Positions 49,346-59,124 of a stretch of 64,000 nt of DNA are shown here, piece by piece. The position numbers and the translations under genes were made by a program. The notes beneath the pieces were generated by a model. It had not been told where the DNA came from. It saw nothing but the letters and a program-made list of their open reading frames with translations, and did not search any database. The first letter of the stretch is position 1. The number at the start of each line of letters is the position of its first letter. Source of the DNA: Lentzea guizhouensis (GTDB lineage: Bacteria; Actinomycetota; Actinomycetes; Mycobacteriales; Pseudonocardiaceae); the NCBI RefSeq assembly GCF_001701025.1, contig NZ_CP016793.1, forward strand, positions 3,348,001 through 3,412,000, read 5' to 3'.

Positions 49346-50574
49346 AGCCCTTCCAGCGCCTCCCGCATCGGGCGCATCTTCGCGTGCGCCTCCTGCACCT
49401 CGCTGTCCGGATCCGAGTCCGCGACCAGCCCGCACCCGGCGAACAGCCGTGCCGTCGACCCGTTGATCTGCGCACACCGCAGCGCGATCCCGAGCTCGCC
49501 GTCGCCGTTCCCGTCGATCCACCCGACGGGCCCGGCGTACCGCCCGCGGTCCATGCCCTCCAGCTGCGCGATCAACCGGGTCGCGTCCAACCGCGGCGTG
49601 CCACCGACGGCCGCCGTGGGGTGCACGGCCTCGCCGAGGTGCAGCAGGGACGCAGACGACGACAACGTGCCGATGACGTCACTCGACAGGTGCGAGACGT
49701 TCGGCAGACGCAGCACCGACGGGCCGTCGACGGACATGGTCGAACAAAAGGGACGCAACGTCTCCGCGAGAGAGGTGATCGCGTACTCGTGTTCTTCGAG
49801 GTTCTTCTCGGAGGACATCAGTGCCAAGGCGAGTTCTTCGTCGCTGATGCCGTCGTGTGGCCATGTGGTGCCGGCGAGCACACGGGAGTCCACGACGGAA
49901 CCGGTGCGTCGCAGCAGCAGTTCGGGCGTAGCGCCCACGAGCCCGTCGACCGCGTACGACCAGCACTCCGGATAGCGCCGTGCGAGGCCTTGGAGCACGA
50001 AGCGTTGGTCGATCCGTTTGTCGGTCACGGCGAGGAGGTCGTGGGCCAGCACGACCTTGCCGAGGTCGCCGTCGCGCATGCGGGCGACCGCCTCGCGCAC
50101 GGCTTCGCGGTACTCGGTGACGGGCAGCTGGCCGTTCGCGTATCTGACCGCGGACGGGCGTGAGAGAGGTGCTTTGCGGGGGATCGAGTCGGCCGTGCCG
50201 ATGGTGGTGACCCACTCCACACCGTTGCGGCGGCCCACGACGACCTCGGGGACGATCAGCACCGAGTCGCCGGGCTCGTCGGCGAACGCCATGGAGACGA
50301 ACGCCACGGGGCCGCTGCCGGGTACGCCCAGCTCATCGTCTACGTCCAGGTGGCTCACGAACTCGCGCCACCACGCGTCGGCCTGGGCGAACCGGTCCGG
50401 CCCGCTCACCTCCAGGCGTGCGGCCTCGCCCCACCCGACCAGCCCGGAGCCGTCGCGCACCCACGCGAGGGCCTGGTCCGGGTTCGGCAGCAGTCCGAGC
50501 AGGTCACCGGCCCTGTCCTGCCTCGACCGGACGCGGATCCGCTGCCGTGCACGCGATGTGGGTGCTGATGTCAC
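49342..50574 (-). CDS. menF: isochorismate synthase MenF
   Basis: 410 residues from GTG 50574, leaderless after TACAGT (50581-50586 on the minus strand, 6 nt gap). Chorismate-utilising fold: GDLGKVVLAHDLLAV, VGATPELLLRR, VLAGTTWPHDGISDEELA, EKNLEEHEYAI and AVHPTAAVGGTPRLDA, then GWIDGNGDGELGIALR. Makes isochorismate for MenD. EntC-type siderophore enzymes look similar; the men neighbourhood favours menaquinone. Confidence 0.92.
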   Translation of the reverse strand: MTSAPTSRARQRIRVRSRQDRAGDLLGLLPNPDQALAWVRDGSGLVGWGEAARLEVSGPDRFAQADAWWREFVSHLDVDDELGVPGSGPVAFVSMAFADEPGDSVLIVPEVVVGRRNGVEWVTTIGTADSIPRKAPLSRPSAVRYANGQLPVTEYREAVREAVARMRDGDLGKVVLAHDLLAVTDKRIDQRFVLQGLARRYPECWSYAVDGLVGATPELLLRRTGSVVDSRVLAGTTWPHDGISDEELALALMSSEKNLEEHEYAITSLAETLRPFCSTMSVDGPSVLRLPNVSHLSSDVIGTLSSSASLLHLGEAVHPTAAVGGTPRLDATRLIAQLEGMDRGRYAGPVGWIDGNGDGELGIALRCAQINGSTARLFAGCGLVADSDPDSEVQEAHAKMRPMREALEGL

Positions 50575-50580
50575 GCCTCG

Positions 50581-50629
50581 ACTGTATGGACATGAACCTG
50601 AAAGCGTGGCACTCACCCGGCTCTAGACT
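50581..50629. promoter_or_regulatory. divergent menF/DUF3592 promoter region
   Basis: TACAGT (50581-50586, minus strand) serves menF; TAGACT (50624-50629, plus strand) lies 8 nt before GTG 50638. Confidence 0.5.
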
Positions 50630-50637
50630 TCTCAGTT

Positions 50638-51084
50638 GTGGTGGAGGACGCAGTGACCAAGCCGCCGCTCGGCGTACGCGTCCGCCGTGCGGTCGTCCGT
50701 GCTTTGTTCGTCGTCGGTGGGGTGGTCACGCTGATCTGCGTGCTGCTCCCACTCGCTTCCTGGCGCGACGATGTTGCCATTGAGAAGCGCATGGGTGAAG
50801 CGGTCGCACAGGTGGATTCGGTGGCTTTCAACAGGACCGTTGTGCGCTACGCCACACCGGACGGGCGGGTGATCATCCCGCCGCAGGGGGTCTTGTACCC
50901 GGAAGGCCTGAACGTCGGCGACAACGTGCGGGTCCAGTACGACCGGGGCAACCCGGAGCTGGTGCGCGTGGCGGGCCGGACGGCGGTGCTGTCGTTGTTG
51001 CCCGTCGGAACGTTCCTGGTGTCCGTCTGGGTGGTCATCGCCGCCGTTGTGACAGTTCTACGCAGATTCGGCACTCAGGTGTAA
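50638..51084 (+). CDS. DUF3592-type membrane protein
   Basis: 148 residues, GTG 50638 (or 50641). Helix at about 18-42 (ALFVVGGVVTLICVLLPL), an outer beta-rich domain with VRYATPDGRVIIPPQGVLYP and GDNVRVQYDRGNPELVRVAG, then a second helix (FLVSVWVVIAAVVTVL). Pattern of DUF3592 proteins. Lower GC than its neighbours. Ends 9 bp before paaA, whose own promoter overlaps its stop. Confidence 0.8.
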   Translation: MVEDAVTKPPLGVRVRRAVVRALFVVGGVVTLICVLLPLASWRDDVAIEKRMGEAVAQVDSVAFNRTVVRYATPDGRVIIPPQGVLYPEGLNVGDNVRVQYDRGNPELVRVAGRTAVLSLLPVGTFLVSVWVVIAAVVTVLRRFGTQV

Positions 51085-51087
51085 CAT
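51082..51087 (+). promoter_or_regulatory. -10 box TAACAT for the paa operon
   Basis: TAACAT overlaps the upstream stop codon and is followed by 6 nt and ATG 51094: a leaderless operon start. No PaaR-type operator is recognisable nearby. Confidence 0.6.
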
Positions 51088-51093
51088 CGATGC

Positions 51094-52035
51094 ATGGCGG
51101 ATGACCTGGAGCTGCGTTTCGAGCGCACGGTGCAAGCCGAGGCGCGCATCGAGCCGCGAGACTGGATGCCCGACGGCTACCGCAAGACGTTGATCAGACA
51201 GATCGCCCAGCACGCGCACTCCGAGATCATCGGCATGCAGCCGGAGGGCAACTGGATCTCGCGCGCGCCCTCGCTGCGGCGCAAGGCGATCCTGCTGGCG
51301 AAGGTGCAGGACGAGGCCGGGCACGGTCTCTACCTGTACTCGGCGACCGAGACGCTCGGCGCCGACCGCGAGGATCTGACGACCAAGCTCATCGAGGGCC
51401 GCCAGAAGTACTCCTCGATCTTCAACTACCCGACGCTCACCTTCGCGGACGTCGGTGTCATCGGCTGGCTGGTCGACGGCGCCGCGATCTGCAACCAGGT
51501 GCCGTTGTGCCGCACGTCCTACGGGCCGTACGCGCGCGCGATGATCCGCATCTGCAAGGAGGAGTCGTTCCACCAGCGCCAGGGCTACGAGCTGCTCATG
51601 ACGATGATGCGCGGCACCCAGCAGCAGCGCGACATGGTGCAGGACTCGGTGAACCGGTGGTGGTGGCCGGCGCTGATGATGTTCGGCCCGCCGGACGCGG
51701 AGTCCACGAACACCGAGCAGTCGATGGCGTGGCGGATCAAGCGCGACACCAACGACGAGCTGCGGCAGAAGTTCGTGAACATGAGCGTGCCGCAGGCGGA
51801 GGCGCTCGGCGTGACGTTCCCCGATCCCGACCTGAAGTGGAACTCCGAGCGCGGGCAGTACGACTTCGGCTCGCCGGACTGGGACGAGTTCTGGCAGGTC
51901 GTCAAGGGCGGCGGCGTCTGCAACGAGCAGCGCATCGCCCACCGGCGCAAGGCGCACGAAGACGGCGCATGGGTCCGTGAGGCCGCTGCCGCACACGCTG
52001 CCAAGGCCGCTGTTGCGAAGGAAGGTGCCGCGTGA
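51094..52035 (+). CDS. paaA: phenylacetyl-CoA 1,2-epoxidase catalytic subunit PaaA
   Basis: 313 residues. Di-iron four-helix bundle with ligands in [19 protein letters not shown] and [15 protein letters not shown]. Epoxidises the ring of phenylacetyl-CoA together with PaaB, PaaC and the reductase PaaE. Substrate-region signature [15 protein letters not shown]. First gene of a tight five-gene operon (all junctions overlap or abut). Confidence 0.97.
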   Translation: MADDLELRFERTVQAEARIEPRDWMPDGYRKTLIRQIAQHAHSEIIGMQPEGNWISRAPSLRRKAILLAKVQDEAGHGLYLYSATETLGADREDLTTKLIEGRQKYSSIFNYPTLTFADVGVIGWLVDGAAICNQVPLCRTSYGPYARAMIRICKEESFHQRQGYELLMTMMRGTQQQRDMVQDSVNRWWWPALMMFGPPDAESTNTEQSMAWRIKRDTNDELRQKFVNMSVPQAEALGVTFPDPDLKWNSERGQYDFGSPDWDEFWQVVKGGGVCNEQRIAHRRKAHEDGAWVREAAAAHAAKAAVAKEGAA

Positions 52036-52316
52036 GCGCGTCTTGGCCGCTGTGGGAAGTGTTCGTGCGGGGCAAGCGCGGCCTGAACCACGTGCACGTC
52101 GGTTCGCTGCACGCACCCGACGCGGAGATGGCGCTGCGCAACGCCCGTGACGTCTACACGCGCCGTAACGAGGGCGTGTCGATCTGGGTGGTCCCCGCTG
52201 CTGCGATCACGGCGTCGTCGCCCGACGAGAAGGACCCGTTCTTCGCGCCGTCCGGCGACAAGGTGTACCGGCATCCGACGTTCTACGCGATCCCAGAGGA
52301 CGTGCCGCACCTATGA
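52032..52316 (+). CDS. paaB: phenylacetyl-CoA epoxidase subunit PaaB
   Basis: 94 residues, GTGA overlap with paa[21 protein letters not shown] at the N-terminus and [20 protein letters not shown] are diagnostic. Structural bridging subunit of the epoxidase complex. Confidence 0.96.
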   Translation: MSASWPLWEVFVRGKRGLNHVHVGSLHAPDAEMALRNARDVYTRRNEGVSIWVVPAAAITASSPDEKDPFFAPSGDKVYRHPTFYAIPEDVPHL

Positions 52317-53197
52317 GCTTCGACAATGCGTACGAGTCGCTCCTCGGTGGTGAGGACGCGCACTGGGCGTTCGGCACGGGCTTCTCCGACGCGCTGGTGG
52401 GCGTCAACCGCGAGTTCCCCGCCGATGTTGACCAAGAGGCGCTCGCCGCGTACTGCCTGATGCTCGGCGACGACGCGCTGATCATGTCGCAGCGCCTGTC
52501 CGAATGGTGCTCGCGGGCTCCCGAGCTCGAAGAGGACATCGCGCTCGCCAACATCGCCCTGGACCTCCTCGGCCAGGCCCGGATGCTGCTCACGCGGGCC
52601 GGCGAGGTGCTCGGCAAGTCCGAGGACGACCTCGCCTATCTGCGTGACGAGCGCGAGTTCCGCAACGTGCACCTCGCCGAGATCGACTGCGGCCCCGGCC
52701 CCGGCGGTGACTTCGGCACCACGATCGCGCGCCTGCTGGTGTTCTCGTCGTGGCGGCTGGCGCTGTTCTCGCGGTTGCGCGGCTCGGCAGACCCGGTGCT
52801 CGCCGCCGTGGCCGAGAAGGGCCTGAAGGAGCTGGCGTACCACCGCGACCACGCCGCGCAGTGGACCGTGCGCCTCGGCGACGGCACCGACGAGTCGCAC
52901 CGGCGCATGCAGGCCGGCTTGAACCGCGTGTGGCCGTTCGTGGACGAGCTGTTCGCCGTGCACCCGGTCGAGTCGCGCCTGGAGGGCGTGGCGGTCGACC
53001 CGGCGTCGCTGCGTTCCGAAGTGGACGGTGTGCTGGAGGCCGTGTTCTCGGCCGCGGGGCTGTCCAGGCCTGTTGATGTTCGCGCCGCTCGGGTGGCGGG
53101 CATGGCCGGTCGCGACGGCGTGCACACCGAGTCCATGGGCTACCTGCTCGCCGAGATGCAGCACCTCTACCGCTCACTGCCGGGAGCCGTGTGGTGA
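52313..53197 (+). CDS. paaC: phenylacetyl-CoA epoxidase subunit PaaC
   Basis: 294 residues, ATGA overlap with paaB. A PaaA-like helical fold without its own di-iron site: LMLGDDALIMSQRLSEW, IALDLLGQARMLL, FRNVHLAEIDCGPGGD-like region, KGLKELAYHRDHAAQWTVRL. Forms the heterodimeric core with PaaA. Confidence 0.96.
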   Translation: MSFDNAYESLLGGEDAHWAFGTGFSDALVGVNREFPADVDQEALAAYCLMLGDDALIMSQRLSEWCSRAPELEEDIALANIALDLLGQARMLLTRAGEVLGKSEDDLAYLRDEREFRNVHLAEIDCGPGPGGDFGTTIARLLVFSSWRLALFSRLRGSADPVLAAVAEKGLKELAYHRDHAAQWTVRLGDGTDESHRRMQAGLNRVWPFVDELFAVHPVESRLEGVAVDPASLRSEVDGVLEAVFSAAGLSRPVDVRAARVAGMAGRDGVHTESMGYLLAEMQHLYRSLPGAVW

Positions 53198-53685
53198 GCA
53201 CGGCACTGGAGATCGCGTCGGCTGTGCGGGACCCGGAGCTCCCGGTCCTCACGCTGGCGGACCTCGGCGTGCTGCGCGACGTGTCCGAAGAGGACGGACG
53301 CGTCGTCGTCACCATCACCCCGACCTACTCGGGCTGCCCCGCGATCGACGAGATGGGCGCCGACCTGCGCCGTTCGCTGCTGGCCGCGGGCTACTCGGCG
53401 GTCGAGGTGAGGCTGTCGCTCTCGCCGGCCTGGACCACGGACTGGATCAGCGCTTCCGGGCGCGCGAAACTGGCCTCCGCCGGCATCGCACCGCCGTCCC
53501 GCATCGGCCCGTCGGTCGCCGGCCCGGTGCCGCTGAACCTGGTGCCGCCGTCGCGCCAGGTGGCGTGCCCGCAGTGCGGCTCGCCGAACACGGTGGAGAT
53601 TTCCCGCTTCGGCTCGACCGCGTGCAAGGCGCTGCGCCGCTGCAACGCCTGCTCCGAGCCCTTCGAGCACGTCAAGGAGATCTGA
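53194..53685 (+). CDS. paaD: PaaD, iron-sulfur/maturation factor of the epoxidase
   Basis: 163 residues from GTG 53194 (GTGA overlap; GGGAG 7 nt upstream); GTG 53191 is possible. MIP18-like domain: VRDPELPVLTLADLGVLRDV, TPTYSGCPAIDEM; then a C-terminal zinc-ribbon-like CPQCGS and CKALRRCNAC. Required for assembly of the Paa complex rather than catalysis. Confidence 0.94.
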   Translation: MSTALEIASAVRDPELPVLTLADLGVLRDVSEEDGRVVVTITPTYSGCPAIDEMGADLRRSLLAAGYSAVEVRLSLSPAWTTDWISASGRAKLASAGIAPPSRIGPSVAGPVPLNLVPPSRQVACPQCGSPNTVEISRFGSTACKALRRCNACSEPFEHVKEI

Positions 53686-54723
53686 GTGGCCCGCGTTGCC
53701 TTCCACAAGCTGACGGTCGCCCGCGTCGACCGCCTCTGCGACGACGCCGCGGCCGTGACGTTCGACGTGCCCGCCGAGCTCGCGGACGAGTTCACCTTCT
53801 CGGCCGGCCAGTACCTGACCCTGCGCCAGGGCGACGAACGCCGCTCGTACTCGATCTGCGCGCCCGCCGGCTCCGCTCCCCGCATCGGCGTCCGCCGCGT
53901 CGACGGCGGTGCCTTCTCGTCGTGGCTCGTCGACCGGCTCGCGGTCGGCGACGTGGTCGAGGTCATGCCGCCGCTGGGCAAGTTCACGCCGACCGGTTCC
54001 GGCACCCACCACGGCTTCGTCGTCGCCGGCTCGGGCATCACACCGGCGCTGTCGATCGCCGCGACCGTCCTGGCCACTGGTGCCCGCGTGACGCTCCTGT
54101 ACGGCAACCGCAGCACGAACACCGTGATGTTCGCCGACGAGCTCGCCGACCTGAAGGACCGCTATCCGGCGACTTTGCAGCTCATCCACGTCCTGTCGCG
54201 CGAACCGCGGGACGTGGAGCTGTTCACCGGCCGGTTGGACGCTTCGAAGCTGTCTGCGCTGTTCGACTCGGTCGTGCCGTTCGAGGGCATCGACGAGTGG
54301 TGGCTGTGCGGGCCGTACGAGATGGTCCAGGACGCGACCTCGGTGTTGCGGGACCGTGGTGTTTCCCCGGACCGCGTGCACCACGAGCTGTTCTACGTCG
54401 ACGAGCCGCCGCCTCCGCCGCGCCGGGTGGAGGCCGTGGTGGAGTCCGCGGCGTCCGTCACCGTCGTGTTGGACGGCAAGTCGACCACGCTGCCCCTACC
54501 CGCCGACGAGCCGATCTTGGATGCCGCTCAGCGGGTGCGTGCTGACCTGCCGTTCGCTTGCAAGGGCGGTGTGTGCGGCACGTGCCGTGCGTTGGTGACG
54601 GATGGCACGGTGGAGATGCGGCGGAACTACGCGCTCGACGAGTCGGAGGTGGCGGCGGGGTTCGTGCTGACGTGTCAGGCGCTGCCGACGAGCGAGAAGG
54701 TGACTGTCGACTTCGACGCCTGA
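53686..54723 (+). CDS. paaE: phenylacetyl-CoA epoxidase reductase PaaE
   Basis: 345 residues, GTG start with AGGAG 6 nt upstream. Order: FAD domain (YLTLRQGDERRSYSICAP), NAD(P) domain (VAGSGITPALSIAATVL, LLYGNRS), C-terminal plant-type [2Fe-2S] domain with CKGGVCGTCRALV and a distal Cys in LTCQ. Feeds NADPH electrons to PaaA. The remaining paa genes (paaK, F, G, H, J, Z) are not in the window. Confidence 0.96.
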   Translation: MARVAFHKLTVARVDRLCDDAAAVTFDVPAELADEFTFSAGQYLTLRQGDERRSYSICAPAGSAPRIGVRRVDGGAFSSWLVDRLAVGDVVEVMPPLGKFTPTGSGTHHGFVVAGSGITPALSIAATVLATGARVTLLYGNRSTNTVMFADELADLKDRYPATLQLIHVLSREPRDVELFTGRLDASKLSALFDSVVPFEGIDEWWLCGPYEMVQDATSVLRDRGVSPDRVHHELFYVDEPPPPPRRVEAVVESAASVTVVLDGKSTTLPLPADEPILDAAQRVRADLPFACKGGVCGTCRALVTDGTVEMRRNYALDESEVAAGFVLTCQALPTSEKVTVDFDA

Positions 54724-54761
54724 TCGGAGCAGCGTGTTACTCCTTTGAGACCACATGTTCC

Positions 54762-55209
54762 ATGTGGCATGGATTCCTCGACGAGTCACGTCGAGGCACG
54801 ACCCACCTGGTCGTCGCGGTGTTCGTTCGACCTCGTGATCTGGACGCGATCCGGTCGGCCAGTCCGCGACTCCGAGGACGTCCACGCCCGTCAGCTCTGC
54901 CTGTCCGCGGCCGCGACCTGGCTCCAAGAACTCGGTGTCACCCGGCTCGCCATCGAGAGCTGCGCACACCAGGACGTCCGTGACCGGCAGACACTCGCCG
55001 CGGTGCTGGAGAAGGTGGACGATCCGTTCACCTACGAGCACCTGCGGCCTGCGGAGGACCCGTTGTTGTGGGCGAGCGATGCGCTCGCGTGGTGCTTCGG
55101 AGCGGGCGGCGACTGGCGGCAGCGCGTTCAGCCGATGCTCGACGCGGTCGTGAAGCTCGACCAATGCGCGGAAAGCGCGAAACCCGGCAACCGACCGTCC
55201 GGACGGTGA
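54762..55209 (+). pseudogene. remnant of a DUF3800-like gene with an internal deletion
   Basis: The N-terminus MWHGFLDESRRGTTHLVVAV (Asp/Glu active-site-like DES) is in one frame to ~54860. The C-terminal part, ATWLQELGVTRLAIESCA, RYEHLRPxE-type FTYEHLRPAEDPLLWASDA and LAWCFGAGGDWRQRV, is in another frame to the stop at 55209. The central ~40-50 residues normally present are missing. DUF3800 proteins are RNase H-like and often mobile. Deletion and frame change together argue for true decay. Confidence 0.6.
55194..55207. repeat. 14-bp perfect palindrome ACCGTCCGGACGGT
   Basis: Sits at the end of the DUF3800 remnant, 120 bp before the next gene. Could be a terminator or a recombination or restriction-related site. 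The rest of the gap to 55326 shows nothing else definite. Confidence 0.45.
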
Positions 55210-55326
55210 ACCGGGTCCACTTCCGGCTCCTACTGGAACCGACGCCAAAACTATAGCAGCGATGATGTACGACCAGTAACTCCAGCTTGCCGACGAACGC
55301 GCCCCGAACGTGGCACGATCACCGGC

Positions 55327-55953
55327 GTGGGGGTCGTGATCCGCTCAGCGCTCTGGGGTGCCGGCATCGGTGCCCTCGTCGTCGGCGCCTTCGTCACGAT
55401 CGTCGACGTGGCGATCCCGTCGCCGCCCGAGTCCACGGCCTCGCTGGCCGTCCGGGTCGTCGCGATCCTCCTCTTCGCCCTGACCTTCGGTGCCCTGCCC
55501 GGCGCGCTGGTGGGCACCGGTGTCGGCGCGCTGCGGCGTTCGCTCGAGCCGAAGCAGCCCAAGCAGGCGCGTCCGCTGCCCCCGCCGGTCCCGCAGCAGC
55601 CCTACGACATGTGGTCCGAGCTGGTCGAGCGGTGCGCGGAGAGCACCAGGAGGGTCGCGGCGGCCGTGCAGACGGTGCCGAGGTCACCGGCCAAGGAGTG
55701 GTTGCAGCGCATCAGCGAGCAGTTGGCGGGGGAGCTCGACGACGTTCGCGGCATCGCGCAGCTCGGCAGGGCGTTGGGGGCCGTGGACCGGCAGCACCCC
55801 GTCTACCAGCGGCTGCTGAAGGCCACGCACGACTTCCACCAGTTCGAGAACGAGGTGGGACGGGTCGCGTTGCAGATGTTCGACCACCCGGAGCTCGACG
55901 AGGCGCGCACGCACCTCGAAGTGCTCGAACGACAGCTCCCTCAGCTCAGTTGA
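55327..55953 (+). CDS. two-helix membrane protein with a helical cytoplasmic domain
   Basis: 208 residues, GTG start. Helices at about 5-28 and 42-68; then a Pro-rich hinge (RPLPPPVPQQP) and a helical domain (LVERCAESTRRVAAAVQTV, QLAGELDDVRGIAQLGRAL, EARTHLEVLERQLPQL). No domain recognised. Tail-to-tail overlap of 13 bp with the IMPase-like gene. Confidence 0.7.
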   Translation: MGVVIRSALWGAGIGALVVGAFVTIVDVAIPSPPESTASLAVRVVAILLFALTFGALPGALVGTGVGALRRSLEPKQPKQARPLPPPVPQQPYDMWSELVERCAESTRRVAAAVQTVPRSPAKEWLQRISEQLAGELDDVRGIAQLGRALGAVDRQHPVYQRLLKATHDFHQFENEVGRVALQMFDHPELDEARTHLEVLERQLPQLS

Positions 55954-56777
55954 CCGTTCAGCGCCGACTGCCACCAGCCGAGGACCTCGTCCGCGGCGTC
56001 CGGTGCTGCCACCAGCAGGCCGTCCGCGGGCAGCTGGGCGCCCTCGCCGCGCCTGTCGAGCACCACGGCGCCCGACTCGACGGCCAGCGACACGGCGCCC
56101 GCGACGTCCCACTCGTGGTAGCCGTGCAGCACGGCGGCGGCGACGTGGCCGAGCGCCACCTGTGCCACGGCCAGGCACTTCGAGCCGAGTACGCGCACGC
56201 CCGTGCCTGCTATCGCCGCCGTGGAGATGAACTCACCCATGCCCGGCCACGGGCCCGTGCGGGTCATTTCTGTGCAGACGACCAACGAGTCGCCCTGGCG
56301 TTCGGTGAGGCGGACCGGGGTGCCGTTGGCACGCATGCCGCGGCCGCGGGCGGCAGCGTAGATTTGCGACCTGTACGGATCGGCGACCACGCCGACTACC
56401 GGGCCCCACCTGTCCACGAGTGCGAGGCTGTAGGCGCACCAGGGCATGCCGGCCGTGTAGTTGGCGGTGCCGTCGACCGGGTCGACCACCCAGCGGAACT
56501 CCGAGTCGCCGGGGACGTCGGCGTCGGAGTTTTCACAGAAGACCGGAATGGACGGGAACTCAGCGGTGAGCACGCGTCGGGTGTGGCGTTCGAGAGTGCG
56601 GTCGGTGTCGGTGACCCAGTCGAACGGTGACTCGTCGGAGTCGGGCCGCACGCCGCGGCCGGCTGTGGCCATGATGACGTCCGAGGCGTCGTTCGCCAGG
56701 CGACCAGCCACTTCCAGCGCGACGGACACCAGTCCGGGGTCGACTGGATGCGCGGGACGGGACGACAAGACGGTCAT
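55941..56777 (-). CDS. inositol monophosphatase-family protein
   Basis: 278 residues. Metal-binding motifs of the IMPase superfamily: VTDTDRTLERHTRRVL, VFCENSD (Glu), WVVDPVDGTANYTAG and the C-terminal HEWDVAGAVSLAVESGA. Hydrolyses a phosphate monoester such as inositol-1-phosphate, histidinol phosphate or fructose bisphosphate; which one cannot be decided. Head-to-head with the mannosyltransferase-like pair, which would fit inositol lipid synthesis. Confidence 0.88.
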   Translation of the reverse strand: MTVLSSRPAHPVDPGLVSVALEVAGRLANDASDVIMATAGRGVRPDSDESPFDWVTDTDRTLERHTRRVLTAEFPSIPVFCENSDADVPGDSEFRWVVDPVDGTANYTAGMPWCAYSLALVDRWGPVVGVVADPYRSQIYAAARGRGMRANGTPVRLTERQGDSLVVCTEMTRTGPWPGMGEFISTAAIAGTGVRVLGSKCLAVAQVALGHVAAAVLHGYHEWDVAGAVSLAVESGAVVLDRRGEGAQLPADGLLVAAPDAADEVLGWWQSALNGQLS

Positions 56778-56922
56778 GCTGTCCTAGTCTCACCGCTTCG
56801 GGTGACCGGAACACGACCGCCAGGTGACCAAACGACGATCACCTGGCCACGACGTGAGGTGTTCTGACCGCGTCAAATTTCGCGTCACGCGGACTTCACA
56901 CCAGCACTACAAGGTAGGTTCT

Positions 56923-57996
56923 GTGCGCGTAGCGATCGTGACCGAGAGCTTCCTGCCCCAGGTGAACGGGGTGACCAACTCCGTGCTCCGCGTCCTGGAG
57001 CACTTGCGCCGCAGAGGCCACGAGGCCATGGTGGTCGCTCCTGGCGCCGGCGACGACTCCGTCCACGGCACGCCCGTCATGAGAGTGCCCGCCGTCGACG
57101 TGCCGATCGTGACGAGCCTCCCCATCGGTGTTCCCAGCCCCAAGGTGCTGCACGCCGTTGCTGACTTCGGACCGGACGTGGTGCACCTCGCGTCGCCGTT
57201 CGTGCTGGGCGCGTACGGGCTCAGAGCCGCGCGCAAGCTCGACGTGCCGACCGTCGCCGTCTACCAGACCGACGTCGCCGGGTTCGCCGGCAGCTACGGC
57301 CTCGGCCTCACCAAGCGCGCCGCGTGGCGGTGGACCAAGCGCCTGCACACGCTCGCCGACCGCACGCTGGCGCCGTCCAGCTCGGCGGTCGAGGCGCTGG
57401 AGGAGCACGGGGTGCCGCGCGTGCACCGCTGGGGCCGCGGCGTCGACATCGAGCTCTTCCACCCGCGTCCGCGCCAGAACGACCAGCTCACCGTGGGCTA
57501 CGTCGGCCGGCTCGCGCCGGAGAAGCAGGTGCACCGGCTGCGTGAGATCCACGACCTGCCCGGCGTGAAGCTGCGCGTCATCGGCGACGGGCCCGACCGC
57601 CAGCAGCTGGAGAAGGACCTGCCGAACGCGGAGTTCCTCGGGTTCAAGAACGGCGAGGCGCTGGCCGACGCGTACGCGTCGTTGGACGTCTTCATCCACA
57701 CAGGTCCGCACGAGACGTTCTGCCAGACGGTCCAGGAGGCGCTGGCGAGCGGTCTGCCCGTGCTCGCCCCGAACGTCGGCGGGCCGCGTGACCTGGTTGA
57801 CCACGGCCGGACCGGGTACCTGTTCGAGGACGACATCGCGCAGTACGTGGACCTGCTGCGCGACCCGCTGCTGCGCAAGAGGTTCGGCCTCGCCGCCCGC
57901 AAGTCGGTGCTCACCCGCACCTGGCCCGCGGTCTGCGACGAGCTGCTGGGTCACTACGCTGCGGTAATCGGACTCACTCACCAGGCGGCCGCTTGA
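56923..57996 (+). CDS. GT4 glycosyltransferase, GDP-mannose-dependent type (MgtA/Rv0557-like)
   Basis: 357 residues from GTG 56923 (AAGGTAGG just upstream); the in-frame ATG at 56824 would add an atypical leader. GT-B fold: [20 protein letters not shown], then [18 protein letters not shown] and the donor-site [20 protein letters not shown]. Mycobacterial MgtA mannosylates a glucuronosyl or phosphatidyl lipid for lipoglycans. Acts at the inner face of the membrane. Coupled to the next GT by a TTGA overlap. Confidence 0.87.
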   Translation: MRVAIVTESFLPQVNGVTNSVLRVLEHLRRRGHEAMVVAPGAGDDSVHGTPVMRVPAVDVPIVTSLPIGVPSPKVLHAVADFGPDVVHLASPFVLGAYGLRAARKLDVPTVAVYQTDVAGFAGSYGLGLTKRAAWRWTKRLHTLADRTLAPSSSAVEALEEHGVPRVHRWGRGVDIELFHPRPRQNDQLTVGYVGRLAPEKQVHRLREIHDLPGVKLRVIGDGPDRQQLEKDLPNAEFLGFKNGEALADAYASLDVFIHTGPHETFCQTVQEALASGLPVLAPNVGGPRDLVDHGRTGYLFEDDIAQYVDLLRDPLLRKRFGLAARKSVLTRTWPAVCDELLGHYAAVIGLTHQAAA

Positions 57997-59090
57997 GGAT
58001 CGTTCAGCTAGCCAACTTCTACGGACCACGGTCGGGCGGTCTCCGCACGGCTCTGCACCACCTGGGCGCCGGCTACGTGCAGTCGGGCCACGAGGTGGTG
58101 CTCGTCGTACCCGGCGACCGGCACGCGGACGAGGTGCTCGAGAACGGTGTGCGGCGCATCACGATGCCCGCCGTCAAGATCCCGTACACCGGCGGTTACC
58201 GCGTCGTGGACCCGTGGCGGGTCAAGGCGCTGATGGAGCAGATCAAGCCGGAACGGCTGGAGGTCTCCGACCGGCTCACGTTGCGCGGCATGGGCGCGTG
58301 GGCCAGCGAGCGGGGCATCCCGAACGTCGTGATCTCGCATGAACGCCTCGACCGGCTGCTGCAGTTCGTGCTGCCGGAGAGCCCCGCGGTGAAGGGCGCC
58401 GACTGGGCGAACCGCCGCATGGCCGCCTCCTACGACACGGTCGTCTGCACGACCGGGTTCGCCCGCGAGGAGTTCGACCGGATCGGTGCCGCGAACGTCA
58501 CGCAGGTGCCGCTCGGCGTCGACCTGGCGACGTTCACGCCGTTGCGGCACTCCCTGGACCTGCGCCGAGAGCTGTTGCGCGGCAAGGAGAACCTACTGGT
58601 CCACTGTGGCCGGTTGTCGCCGGAGAAGCACGTCGAACGCTCCGTCGACACGCTGGCCGAACTGCACGAGCAGGGCCATTCCGCGCACCTGGTGATCGCC
58701 GGCGACGGCCCGCGCAGGTCCTCTTTGGAGAAGCGCGCGGCCGGCCTGCCGGTGACGTTCCTCGGCTTCGTGAAGTCGCGTCTCGACGTGGCCGACCTGC
58801 TGGCGTCCGCCGACCTGTCGCTCGCGCCGGGCCCGCACGAGACGTTCGGCCTCGCCGCCCTGGAGGCACTCGCGAGCGGCACGCCGGTCGTGGTGAGCCA
58901 GAGCAGCGCGCTGAAGGAGATCGTGCAACCGTCGTGCGGCGCCGCCGTCGACGACCACGCTCCCGCCTTCGCCGCCGCCGCCGAACGCCTGCTCGCCTCG
59001 GGTTCACGAGAGGCTGCGCGCGCCCGTGCCGAGGAGTACCCGTGGCACGCGGCGGTGGACGGCATGCTGAGCGCACTGCGGGTGCCGTAG
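57993..59090 (+). CDS. second GT4 glycosyltransferase
   Basis: 365 residues, TTG start overlapping the previous stop. GT-B motifs: [54 protein letters not shown] and [19 protein letters not shown] with the EX7E-like donor site. About as similar to mannosyltransferases as to other GT4 enzymes, so donor and acceptor are open. Probably acts in the same glycolipid pathway as its partner. Confidence 0.85.
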   Translation: MRIVQLANFYGPRSGGLRTALHHLGAGYVQSGHEVVLVVPGDRHADEVLENGVRRITMPAVKIPYTGGYRVVDPWRVKALMEQIKPERLEVSDRLTLRGMGAWASERGIPNVVISHERLDRLLQFVLPESPAVKGADWANRRMAASYDTVVCTTGFAREEFDRIGAANVTQVPLGVDLATFTPLRHSLDLRRELLRGKENLLVHCGRLSPEKHVERSVDTLAELHEQGHSAHLVIAGDGPRRSSLEKRAAGLPVTFLGFVKSRLDVADLLASADLSLAPGPHETFGLAALEALASGTPVVVSQSSALKEIVQPSCGAAVDDHAPAFAAAAERLLASGSREAARARAEEYPWHAAVDGMLSALRVP

Positions 59091-59112
59091 TGGCCTCTCA
59101 GTGGCACTGACC

Positions 59113-59118
59113 TAGGCT
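59113..59118 (+). promoter_or_regulatory. -10 box TAGGCT for menG
   Basis: TAGGCT is followed by 6 nt and ATG 59125, giving a leaderless transcript separate from the glycosyltransferase pair. Confidence 0.6.
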
Positions 59119-59124
59119 TCTGGC

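Noticed and set aside
54558..54761. Extending the DUF3800-like frame upstream into paaE
   Set aside because: That part overlaps the paaE ferredoxin domain in another frame; the family starts at the MWHGFLDES codons.
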